Shown here piece by piece: positions 24,378-33,017 of a stretch of 37,623 bases of DNA. The notes beneath the pieces are model-generated. The model did no database searches. It saw only the letters and a list, made by a program, of their open reading frames with translations, and was not told the origin of the DNA. Source of the DNA: a virus. Within the stretch, counting starts at the first letter, position 1; every line of letters begins with the position of its first letter. Location: positions 1 to 37,623 of IMG/VR virus record IMGVR_UViG_3300020457_000028, one strand, 5' to 3'. Both the position numbers and the translations under genes were made by a program.

Positions 24378-24404
24378 GGGGAGCTTACGGGCTCCCCTTT
24401 TTTT
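24378..24404 (+). terminator. Rho-independent terminator after the capsid gene
   Basis: GGGGAGC/GCTCCCC stem (24378-24384 with 24391-24397), six-base loop and a T run. It lies 18 bases past the capsid stop and should limit transcription into the downstream head genes. Confidence 0.85.
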
Positions 24405-24425
24405 ATAAAATTTAAATTTAATCTA

Positions 24426-25181
24426 ATGAAAACTACTACAAAATACGTAGATAAAATCTACAAACTAATGCGCGAAACAGCGCCTTTATCATTAACCTTA
24501 GCGTCGAGACATACTAAAAGATTTCCGCTTTTATGGTTTGATGAAAAAAAAGGAATCAATAAAGCATTAAGGTATGCGAGGAATCAAAACTCACCATTTC
24601 AAGATGAGCAAGACGATAATGCTATTATAGAGCCTATTGTGTTTGAGGATGGATTTTTAACTGTCCGTAAAGAAAATCAGGTACTACAAAAATTTTTGGA
24701 ATATCACCCCGGCAAAGGAAGAATCTATGTTGAGGTAGATAAAGCAAAGGAGGCTTCTGATGTTGTAGAAAACTTAAATTTAGAAGTAGATGCTTTAATT
24801 GAAGCAAGGCAACTGACAGTTGATCAAGTGGAAAATGTTGGGCGAGTTTTATTTAAGAAAGACGTAACCAGAACGACGACGGCGGAGCTGAGAAGAGATA
24901 TTCTTGTTTTTGCAAAAAATCAGCCTAAAGATTTTATGATGCTACTGCAAGATCCAATGCTTAAAATGAATGCAACCATACAAGGTTTTTTTGATAAAAA
25001 CATTCTACAGTTAAGAAATCAAAAGAAAGAGGTGTGGTTTAATACTCCTTCTAATAAGAAGAAAATGTTAAATGTACCTTATGGAGAAGATCCAATTTAT
25101 ATGGTAGCTTCTTTTTTTGAATCGGAAGATGGTGTAGAAGTATTGAAGCATTTATCGGGATTGGCTAAAAACATGCAATAA
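24426..25181 (+). CDS. Conserved head-region protein, function unknown
   Basis: A 251-residue protein after the capsid terminator, with the leader AAATTTAAATTTAATCTA. The N-terminal region (PLSLTLASRHTKRFPLLWFDEKKGINKALRYARNQNSPFQDEQDDNAIIEPIVFEDGFL) is dense in conserved-looking residues. A helical stretch (~105-180) and PYGEDPIYMVASFFES near the end follow. I recognise the N-terminal pattern as recurring in marine phages at this position but know no function. A head completion or internal virion protein is plausible. Confidence 0.75.
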   Translation: MKTTTKYVDKIYKLMRETAPLSLTLASRHTKRFPLLWFDEKKGINKALRYARNQNSPFQDEQDDNAIIEPIVFEDGFLTVRKENQVLQKFLEYHPGKGRIYVEVDKAKEASDVVENLNLEVDALIEARQLTVDQVENVGRVLFKKDVTRTTTAELRRDILVFAKNQPKDFMMLLQDPMLKMNATIQGFFDKNILQLRNQKKEVWFNTPSNKKKMLNVPYGEDPIYMVASFFESEDGVEVLKHLSGLAKNMQ

Positions 25182-25200
25182 AGTGTGTTTTTATTTTCCG

Positions 25201-25208
25201 TATATTTG
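25201..25208 (+). promoter_or_regulatory. -7 box TATATTTG
   Basis: This fits TAnnTTTG and lies 29 bases before the ATG at 25238, in the gap after the 24426 gene. Confidence 0.5.
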
Positions 25209-25237
25209 TTTTTTGTTTAACCCATAAATTTTTTAAC

Positions 25238-25525
25238 ATGGCAAAATATATACAGATTACCACAGGAGCGGGAAATGAAATGATCCCGATTGGCGAAGGA
25301 TTATTCGTTGAAAGAACAAGCGCAACCGCAATGAGAATTTATAGTACAGCATCTTTTTCACATCACTATGCACTAGTTACAGTGGGCAGTACGTTTGCAA
25401 TGGTTACAGCTATTAACGCTGCTATTGAAACTGCTTGTCAAACAAGCTGGACAAATGCCGTAGTTCCCGTAGCACTTCCTAATGGAGAGACTGTTACGAG
25501 TATAGCAGTTACAGTATTTTCTTAA
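25238..25525 (+). CDS. 95-residue structural protein candidate
   Basis: A small beta-rich protein (KYIQITTGAGNEMIPIGEGLFVERTSATAMRIYSTASF) with Ala/Thr/Val-rich later strands. It has its own promoter and terminator, so it can be expressed strongly. That pattern suits a capsid decoration or head-tail joining protein. No known domain can be named. Confidence 0.65.
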   Translation: MAKYIQITTGAGNEMIPIGEGLFVERTSATAMRIYSTASFSHHYALVTVGSTFAMVTAINAAIETACQTSWTNAVVPVALPNGETVTSIAVTVFS

Positions 25526-25558
25526 TTCTTTATTTCATTTTTTATAGTTTAATTCAAG

Positions 25559-25590
25559 AGAGGTCATGAAAAATTGACCTCTTTTTTTTT
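25559..25590 (+). terminator. Rho-independent terminator
   Basis: Perfect 8-bp stem AGAGGTCA/TGACCTCT (25559-25566 with 25575-25582) with an 8-base loop and a T run, 33 bases after the 25238-25525 gene. Confidence 0.85.
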
Positions 25591-25594
25591 TACT

Positions 25595-25602
25595 TATCTT
25601 TG
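25595..25602 (+). promoter_or_regulatory. -7 box TATCTTTG before the connector genes
   Basis: This box follows the terminator by 4 bases and lies 15 bases before the ATG at 25618. A TTG at 25600 that extends the open frame falls inside it, which argues against that start. Confidence 0.65.
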
Positions 25603-25617
25603 TGTAAAAGAATAACA

Positions 25618-26349
25618 ATGATAAATTCTGTAAGAAATACAGTTTTAGCCGTCCTTAATAAAAATAACTACGGCTATATATCACCACAAGATTTTAATTT
25701 ATTCGCAAAGCAAGCACAACTTGATATTTTTGATGATTATTTTTATCAGTATAATCAATTAATTAATCAAGAAAACGCTAGAATGGTAGGGTCGGGATAT
25801 GCTGACATACGAAAGGGTTACGAAGAGGTTATAGATTTATTTTCGGAAACTAAAACTTTAACTCAAAATTTACTTAACCAATATTTTTTACCATCTCAAA
25901 GCACAACAGGGGACGACTATTATTTAATAAATAAAGTTCTTTGTTCTAGTGGAGGTGTGTATCAAGGAGAAGCGGAAAAGGTATCCAATAGCAATATAAC
26001 TCTTTTAAACGGTTCTAATTTAACATCACCAACACTTACATATCCAGCATATACATTACAAGGAGCATTTATAACAATATTCCCTGCTCAGTTTAATGGA
26101 GCTACAGATATTGAAGCACAATATATTCGCTATCCTAAAGATCCTAATTGGACGTATTTAAACGTAGCTAATGGAGAACCTGCATTCAACCAAAGTAATG
26201 CAGATTTTCAAGACTTTGAGTTATCTAGGGATGATGAAACATCTTTAGTGTTCAAGATATTACAATACGCCGGAATGTCTATCAGAGATATTCAAGAGGC
26301 ACAGTTTGGTGCAGAACAAGAACAAATGGAAGAACAAAAAGAAAACTAA
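25618..26349 (+). CDS. Head-tail connector/adaptor candidate
   Basis: A 243-residue protein from ATG 25618; the longer frame from TTG 25600 is rejected because it begins inside the promoter. The N-terminal part (VRNTVLAVLNKNNYGYISPQDFNLFAKQAQLDIFDDYFYQYNQLINQENARM) is helical. A beta domain with EAEKVSNSNITLLN and DIEAQYIRYPKDPNW and an acidic Glu/Gln end follow. Order after capsid genes and size fit a connector or tail-stabilisation ring protein of Bacteroidetes podoviruses. The TAATG overlap with the next gene implies coupled expression. Confidence 0.7.
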   Translation: MINSVRNTVLAVLNKNNYGYISPQDFNLFAKQAQLDIFDDYFYQYNQLINQENARMVGSGYADIRKGYEEVIDLFSETKTLTQNLLNQYFLPSQSTTGDDYYLINKVLCSSGGVYQGEAEKVSNSNITLLNGSNLTSPTLTYPAYTLQGAFITIFPAQFNGATDIEAQYIRYPKDPNWTYLNVANGEPAFNQSNADFQDFELSRDDETSLVFKILQYAGMSIRDIQEAQFGAEQEQMEEQKEN

Positions 26350-27269
26350 TGGCATATTTATCTCAATATCAATATTACGAAAACGCAGGTGTATCGCCAT
26401 CAAATGCTAATTGGGGGTCTTACCAGTATGTTCCCTTAACAGATATTGTTAATAATTTTTTATTGATGTACTCTGGAAACCACTCTTTAGTTAATAACGA
26501 AGAGCGATATAAAATATTATTTCATGCAAAGAGAGGAATACAAGAATTAAACTACGATGCGTTTAAAGAAATAAAAGCTTTAGAAATGAAGGTGTTTGAT
26601 GATTTAAAATTCATTCTTCCTTCAGATTATGTAAATTGGGTGCGTATCTCTTTGTATAAAGATGGCTATTTAAGGCCTCTAACAGAAAATATTCAAGTTA
26701 ATGCTGCGGTCTCTTATTTACAGAGCTCCTCGGGTTCTTTAAGTTTTAATGCCGATGGTACTATACAAACTACTACTTCAACTTTAGATACGCAAAGAAT
26801 AGATGGGTCACAGCAAAGTATATATTTAAATCAAAATAATTCTAATGATGCATCAGATATAGCTTCAGAAAATCCTGACGCATGGAAAGATTATAATATT
26901 GGAGCACGGTATGGGCTAAATACTGAAACAGCAAATTTTAATCCTACGTTTCGAATAGACAAAAAATCGGGGGTAATAAATTTTGATTCTACAATGGCTA
27001 ACGAGCAATGTATATTAGAATATATAGCTGATGGCATGGAAGGTGGAAATGATTCATTAGTTAGTGTAAATAAACTATTTGAAGATTTTTTATATGCTTA
27101 CATAAAATATGAAATATTAAATAACAAATTTGGAGTACAGGAATATATAATAAATAGAGCGCGAAAAGATAAAAGTTCTTTATTAAGAAACGCAAAAATA
27201 AGAATAAGTAATATTCACCCTGGTAGGCTATTAATGAATCTACGAGGAGAGAATAAGTGGATTAAATAA
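26349..27269 (+). CDS. Tail tube/adaptor (gp4/gp11-like) candidate
   Basis: A 306-residue protein coupled by TAATG to the gene before. Its pattern (LTDIVNNFLLMYSGNHSLVNNEERYKILFHAKRGIQELNYDAFKEIKALEMKVFDDLKFILPSDYVNWVRISLY) resembles ring/adaptor proteins that join portal and nozzle in short-tailed phages (compare T7 gp11 or P22 gp4, position-based). The C-terminal third is helical (LFEDFLYAYIKYEILNNKFGVQEY...SLLRNAKIRISNIHPGRLL). It directly precedes the giant nozzle-like gene. Identification is by pattern and order. Confidence 0.7.
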   Translation: MAYLSQYQYYENAGVSPSNANWGSYQYVPLTDIVNNFLLMYSGNHSLVNNEERYKILFHAKRGIQELNYDAFKEIKALEMKVFDDLKFILPSDYVNWVRISLYKDGYLRPLTENIQVNAAVSYLQSSSGSLSFNADGTIQTTTSTLDTQRIDGSQQSIYLNQNNSNDASDIASENPDAWKDYNIGARYGLNTETANFNPTFRIDKKSGVINFDSTMANEQCILEYIADGMEGGNDSLVSVNKLFEDFLYAYIKYEILNNKFGVQEYIINRARKDKSSLLRNAKIRISNIHPGRLLMNLRGENKWIK

Positions 27270-27270
27270 A

Positions 27271-30200
27271 ATGGCAAACCTACAAAGAAATTTTATCGCG
27301 GGAAGGATGAACAAGTCTCTCGACGAAAGGCTTGTACCGAATGGAGAGTATATAGACGCATTAAATGTTAGGTTAGGTTCTACTGAAGATTCTGAAATAG
27401 GATCAGTTGAAAACTCAAAAGGTAATACTAAAATGACAAGTTTGCAGTATGAGCAAACAAACAGTGTTACTGGAGCAGTACTTTTAAGTAATCAAGCAAG
27501 GTGTATCGGGGCTTTTGAAGATGGACAAAACAATAGAATCTATTGGTTTGTACACGACCCTGCTTTTTCGGTAGGAAATACAGGAAAAATAGATATGATT
27601 GTTTCTTTTAATCCAACTACAAAAAATTTAACCTACCACATAATTAGTATTGATGATGGATTTGGAGGAAATACTACCCTTAATTTTAATCCAAAGCATT
27701 TAGTTACTGGAATTAATTTAGTAGAGGATTTATTGTTTTTTACAGATAATATAAATCCCCCGAGATTTATAAATGTTACGCAAAATTATCCCAACCCTTT
27801 ATTTGACATAGATCAAACAACTGCTGAGGAGTTTATGGTTATTAAAAAACCCCCAGTAACTGCGCCAGTTTTAACTTTAAAACAACAAATAAATAATTTA
27901 GATGATTTTTTAGAAACTAGATTTATTTGTTTTGCATATCGTTATCAATACGCTAACGGTGAATTTTCCGCTACATCTCAATGGTCAGAGCCTGCGTTTG
28001 ATCCAAACAATTATAACTACAGTTATGCCACAAATTTAAATGAAGGCATGGTGAATACAGTAACTGGAGTGAATGTTCAATTTAATTCGGGAAGTGCGTT
28101 AGTTAAAAACATAGAAATTTTATATAAAGAAATTACCGATGGCACTGTTAAAATAGTAGATAAGCTATCTAAAGACCTTCAAGGGTTTGCTGATAACACA
28201 AATTATAGTTTTACGTTTGACAATAGTAAAATATTTACAGTACTCCCTTCAACAGAATTACTTCGTCTTTACGACAATGTTCCTGTAAAAGCACTGGGTC
28301 AAACTTTGATGGGCAATCGATTAGTTTATGGTAATTATGTTGAGGGTTATGATTTAAAAGATATATTTAACAACCCGGTTAAATTAGAATTTTTAACTAA
28401 TTTAATAGAAAACCAAATTCAAAATTTTTCTTTAACGACAAGTCTAGAAGCTGGATCTTATACTTTTGGAAGTGTTCAGACAATTCCTAATTCGATAGCT
28501 AAAGTAGATTTTTCTAGTGTGGATACTTTTACCCAACTAAAAGCAGGAACTTCTTTTGTTATATATTTTACGTTTGAACATTCTAAATATGATCCAACAG
28601 CTAGTCAACCTACCACTACTACAGAAAACGTAGAGGTTCAGTTTTCTTATACTTTACCTCAAGACTACACCTCTATATATGACTTGGTTGCAGCTGCAGA
28701 TTTTCAAGAATCTATCGGTACAGCCTCTAATATAAAACCCGTTTATGATACGGTAAACCCTACTTCATGTTCGGGATTTACTTTAACAGATTTTGTAAAT
28801 TGTTTTATTCCTACTACTCAAACCACTTCTTCAGGAACAGTAACTAAATTTTCTAGTGGGATTACTGCTGCAGGAGAGCCCATAAAAATTGTAGACAATA
28901 CACCAGCTACTACAAGTATAAAACTGCAATTACCGGCAATGCGATATGTAACGGACCCTGCAATTCCAACCGGAGGGTGGTATGAGTATTACAAATATAT
29001 TTCCTTAACTGCCCAATTTACTACTGTATCTAATCCAAAAAGTTTACATAGTAATAGAGGTTATGAGGTGGGCGTTGTATATATGGATGAGTTTTTGCGC
29101 TCTTCTACTGCTTTAGTTAGTCCCAATAATACTATCCAAATTCCCTGTACTAATTCGGTCACACAAAACCAAATACAGGTAACTATACCTTGGGCGCAAA
29201 GAGCTCCATTCTGGGCTAAGTATTATAAGTTTGTTCTTAAACCAGATCAGTCAACTTATGAAACAATTTATAGTGAAATATTTTTTAAAGATCCTCAAAG
29301 CAATAGTTATTTCTTTTTATTAGAAGGAGAAAATGCAGCCAAAGTTGAAGCGGGTCAAAGACTGATAGTCAAAAGAGATAGCGGAGGAGCAGTGGAGCAA
29401 TGTGTTGAAGCTGTGGTAACGGACAAACAAGTACAGTCTTCTAATTTTTTAAAAATACGAAACCCTTTTGACACTACAACTTACACTCAGGAACCACCAG
29501 AAGACCCATTTGCTGTAGGATATTACATTAATCTCCCAGCAGGGCCTTACATGGAAATGGTTCCTAGTGGATTTAATATAACTGAAACAACTAGTGTGGG
29601 TGGTAGCGCAGTAGCAAATACACCTGTAACCTCGACTTTTCCACGTTTGCAAAAATCTAAAGGTTTCCCCGTGGGGCGTGCGTTGGTAAATGTTCCAAAC
29701 TTAGATCCAAATGCTAGTCCTACCGCAAAATTTATAGATTATACTATTCCAGTTAATAGTCAAATTAACATTACAATAGAGCAACGAAGAGAAGGTTTAA
29801 GAGGCGGTTTTTTAGGTGGGTGTGAATATAGGTATAACACTTATGAGTCTCCAGATTTATTTGCTTCAACAGATTATGCAAATTTTCAAGCATGGTTTGA
29901 AGGTGATAATATAGGAGATTTAATTACACAAAATAGTATAGTAGATAACGGAGACGGCAGTCAAACTACGAACACTTATATTTCAGGAACTCCAATAGAT
30001 GGAACTGCTACGGGATTAAATGTCAGTGTACCACCTGAAACCATAAACAGCACTGATAAAAATCCATTTATTCCTGTTGCTTTAGGAACCAATTCGTATC
30101 AATTTTTTAACGCTAATGATGGGTCTAAATGGTTGTTAGCAACTGGTACACAAAGTTGTAAGTCTGGACCTTTCAATGCGGGGGGGCGTTCGTCTTCTGT

Positions 30201-32997
30201 GTTTATGAAAATTACAGTGCAAAGAGCTGATCAAGGAGGAGTGGTTGTTTTTGAAACAATTCCTTCTGACGCACCCCCTGATATATGGTATGAAAATGAT
30301 GTTAATTTTGAGGTCAATGCTAATGGAGAACATCAAGGCAGTTACGGTTGGCAAAATGTTCAAACAAAAACTTCAGCGGTATCAGACACTGGATTTTTTA
30401 ATTGTTATTCATTTGGTAATGGTGTAGAAAGTTATACTATAAGAGACTCTGTAAAAGGAGAAGCTTTAGCTTTAGGAAATAGAGTGACAACAACATCAGG
30501 GCAAGATTATAAAGAGGCTCATAGGTTTGCTGATTTAACATATAGTGGAGTATTTAACGATGAAAGTAATGTAAATAAACTTAATGAGTTTAATTTAGGA
30601 TTAGCTAATTTTAAGCCACTTGAAGATTCTTTTGGTTCTATTCAAAAGCTTCATGCTAGAAAAACAGATATACTTACTTTGCAAGAGGATAAAATCTCTT
30701 ACGTATTAGCTGGCAAAGATTTGCTTACTGATGCAGGGGGATCAGGCAACCTTACTTCCGTCCCAGAAGTATTAGGGCAGCAAATATCTCGAATAGAAGA
30801 GTTTGGTATTAGTCGAAACCCTGAAAGCTTTGCGGTTTTTGGAGCCGACAAGTTTTTTACAGATGAACAAAGAGGAGCTGTTATACAGTTAAAAGGTGGC
30901 GCTTATAATGAAGAGTCATTAACTGTTATTTCTGAATTAGGCATGCGAGGTTGGTTTAGAGACTTATTCCATGATAATTTTGATGCTCAAAAGTTGGGTG
31001 GATTTGATCCGTATATGAATGAATATGTTTTATCCGCCAACAGTATAACTTTGCCATTTGTTGGAAATTGTGATTTATGTGGAAGTTCTAGAGATATAGC
31101 TATACCTGTAGGCGAAACTATATCTTATTGTGTGGATGTAACACAAGAAGTAGGGACGGTAGAGATTGAATATGTAATTCCTAGCGGTGGTAATAACAAT
31201 GTTATCACTGAAGCGAATACACCCAACCCTAGCGCTGGTTTGGTTAATGTTATCACCGAGACTAATTCAACTGCTTCAACCGGAAATGAGATAGTTGTAG
31301 ATGACTCTACTTCAAACAACACTTATACTATAACAGCTTTATATAATGGAACGACTACTAGTGTAACTACATCTATAAATGGAATTTTAACTGTAGCTAA
31401 AAACTCTGTATATGCAGAAAATATAACTGTTGAAGTTTCGTCTAATAGTATAACTGAAGATACTATTGAGATTACAGTAAATTGTCCTACACCCGACGAC
31501 ATAACTATTATTCAAGTAGGTATTGGAAGTAATGCCAATAAAGGTAAATTTATTCATAATGAATATAGATGGCAAGATGGTTTGTTTAATTCTCCTTTAC
31601 ACAGTGAATTAATGGAGTTCAAAAGTGGGAAAGAAAATCCATTAGTAAGTCAATATTTAAGTTTAACTGGAAGCCAAGGAGCGGGGGTTATCCCAGATGA
31701 TGACGCCAAGGTGACAATCATAAGTAATAAAATTAATTTTGATGACTATGATTTTCAGCCTAACACAAACAACTTTAGATTTTTAAGATCAGCAACAGTT
31801 TATGGTAATATAACTTCCGATATAGTTTCTTTATTAGCAGCATCTACTAATGTAACACCGCTTCAAAATAATGCGCCAGAATTTTCTGCTACATTTACTA
31901 TGCCAAGCGGGGCTACTAATGATAATTTATATTTAATATATGATTACAGGGATTCAACTGCGGTACAATTATGTTATTCAACAGTAGATTTAAATGATGT
32001 ATGTTGTGTAGGGTGTAATGTAGAAGCAACGCCCTTTCCTACACCGGAGCCAACAGCTGCTCCCATAGGATGTATATCCTATACGTTAGCATCACCATCT
32101 ACTTGTACGAGTTATGATGTTAGAGCAAACGCAGATTCAATTCGTATTGATTTTACTAATTGTGATGGCAATCCTGATTTTATAGCAAATCTTCCGGCTG
32201 GGGATTCGGTAGACGTATGTTCAACCACTGTGCCTACAACTACCCCTGGAACAGGTACTGTTACAGCAGGTGTGAGTTGCGGAGGTACAGCCAATACATT
32301 TACTTGGCTAGCATGTAATGGAGTGCAATTAGAGGAGACTGTAGGAGGGGGAGATTCAAGTGTCGTTTGTGCTTCAAACATACCTGTAAGGTCAGTGGGT
32401 ACTAATGGAACAGTGACGGCAGGAACAGCTTGTGAAGAAAAATATTATGCAGCAATACAATGCGGTAGTAGTGGTACAAGAATTTTCTTGTCGGGAAGTG
32501 CTTCTCTTGGAGTATTAAGTGTAGGGGATGTTGTTTACTATGATGAAATAAATTTAAGCGGCTCAAATATACCTATAAGAAAATGCGCTACAATAGAAAA
32601 AATTAATTGGGGTAATGGTAATAATGGAGAAATAGTAGGTCAAGCTTCTTCGTGTAAAGATGCAACAAATTGTCCAAGCGATTTAACAAATAATCCTGTA
32701 TGGATGTTTAACACGAATCAAGATGGAGGCTTTGATACTCCTGCTAATTTAACGTGTAACAATACAGTATTTTGCGCTGCACCTGTATTTACTTCTATTA
32801 CTACTGCTGCGAATTTATTTGCTAATAATACTTTATTTTTCTCAGACAGAGATTTCAATTTACCTTTCAATGGGAATAATAAATATTATGGATTTGTAGC
32901 GCCTCCAGCTGGAAGCAAGTTCGCAATCCAAGATTTTATGGAAGGATGGGTGCAAATAGGTAGTGACGGGCGAGTAATCTCATTCTTTACATGTTAA
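27271..32997 (+). CDS. Giant nozzle/stabilisation-type tail protein
   Basis: A 1908-residue protein. The N-terminus (RNFIAGRMNKSLDERLVPNG, EYIDALNVRLGS, GSVENSKGNT) is a pattern shared by tail-nozzle or DNA-stabilisation proteins (T7 gp12/P22 gp10-like). It continues with CIGAFEDGQNNRIYWFVHD, a propeller-like repeat, and long beta-rich regions. A Pro/Thr linker (~1586-1598, TPFPTPEPTAAP) leads into Cys-containing modules (VC...GTVTAG-x2-C occurs twice) and a segment VLSVGDVVYY...RKCATIEK like those in the next gene. Such giant proteins occupy the 'muzzle' position in crAss-like phages. Enzymatic domains are not seen. Identification as the tail nozzle end is inferred. Confidence 0.8.
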   Translation: MANLQRNFIAGRMNKSLDERLVPNGEYIDALNVRLGSTEDSEIGSVENSKGNTKMTSLQYEQTNSVTGAVLLSNQARCIGAFEDGQNNRIYWFVHDPAFSVGNTGKIDMIVSFNPTTKNLTYHIISIDDGFGGNTTLNFNPKHLVTGINLVEDLLFFTDNINPPRFINVTQNYPNPLFDIDQTTAEEFMVIKKPPVTAPVLTLKQQINNLDDFLETRFICFAYRYQYANGEFSATSQWSEPAFDPNNYNYSYATNLNEGMVNTVTGVNVQFNSGSALVKNIEILYKEITDGTVKIVDKLSKDLQGFADNTNYSFTFDNSKIFTVLPSTELLRLYDNVPVKALGQTLMGNRLVYGNYVEGYDLKDIFNNPVKLEFLTNLIENQIQNFSLTTSLEAGSYTFGSVQTIPNSIAKVDFSSVDTFTQLKAGTSFVIYFTFEHSKYDPTASQPTTTTENVEVQFSYTLPQDYTSIYDLVAAADFQESIGTASNIKPVYDTVNPTSCSGFTLTDFVNCFIPTTQTTSSGTVTKFSSGITAAGEPIKIVDNTPATTSIKLQLPAMRYVTDPAIPTGGWYEYYKYISLTAQFTTVSNPKSLHSNRGYEVGVVYMDEFLRSSTALVSPNNTIQIPCTNSVTQNQIQVTIPWAQRAPFWAKYYKFVLKPDQSTYETIYSEIFFKDPQSNSYFFLLEGENAAKVEAGQRLIVKRDSGGAVEQCVEAVVTDKQVQSSNFLKIRNPFDTTTYTQEPPEDPFAVGYYINLPAGPYMEMVPSGFNITETTSVGGSAVANTPVTSTFPRLQKSKGFPVGRALVNVPNLDPNASPTAKFIDYTIPVNSQINITIEQRREGLRGGFLGGCEYRYNTYESPDLFASTDYANFQAWFEGDNIGDLITQNSIVDNGDGSQTTNTYISGTPIDGTATGLNVSVPPETINSTDKNPFIPVALGTNSYQFFNANDGSKWLLATGTQSCKSGPFNAGGRSSSVFMKITVQRADQGGVVVFETIPSDAPPDIWYENDVNFEVNANGEHQGSYGWQNVQTKTSAVSDTGFFNCYSFGNGVESYTIRDSVKGEALALGNRVTTTSGQDYKEAHRFADLTYSGVFNDESNVNKLNEFNLGLANFKPLEDSFGSIQKLHARKTDILTLQEDKISYVLAGKDLLTDAGGSGNLTSVPEVLGQQISRIEEFGISRNPESFAVFGADKFFTDEQRGAVIQLKGGAYNEESLTVISELGMRGWFRDLFHDNFDAQKLGGFDPYMNEYVLSANSITLPFVGNCDLCGSSRDIAIPVGETISYCVDVTQEVGTVEIEYVIPSGGNNNVITEANTPNPSAGLVNVITETNSTASTGNEIVVDDSTSNNTYTITALYNGTTTSVTTSINGILTVAKNSVYAENITVEVSSNSITEDTIEITVNCPTPDDITIIQVGIGSNANKGKFIHNEYRWQDGLFNSPLHSELMEFKSGKENPLVSQYLSLTGSQGAGVIPDDDAKVTIISNKINFDDYDFQPNTNNFRFLRSATVYGNITSDIVSLLAASTNVTPLQNNAPEFSATFTMPSGATNDNLYLIYDYRDSTAVQLCYSTVDLNDVCCVGCNVEATPFPTPEPTAAPIGCISYTLASPSTCTSYDVRANADSIRIDFTNCDGNPDFIANLPAGDSVDVCSTTVPTTTPGTGTVTAGVSCGGTANTFTWLACNGVQLEETVGGGDSSVVCASNIPVRSVGTNGTVTAGTACEEKYYAAIQCGSSGTRIFLSGSASLGVLSVGDVVYYDEINLSGSNIPIRKCATIEKINWGNGNNGEIVGQASSCKDATNCPSDLTNNPVWMFNTNQDGGFDTPANLTCNNTVFCAAPVFTSITTAANLFANNTLFFSDRDFNLPFNGNNKYYGFVAPPAGSKFAIQDFMEGWVQIGSDGRVISFFTC

Positions 32998-33017
32998 AAA
33001 TTAATTAATTTTACACA

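Noticed and set aside
25600-25617. TTG start for the connector gene
   Set aside because: The codon is inside the TATCTTTG box; the ATG at 25618 gives a proper leader.
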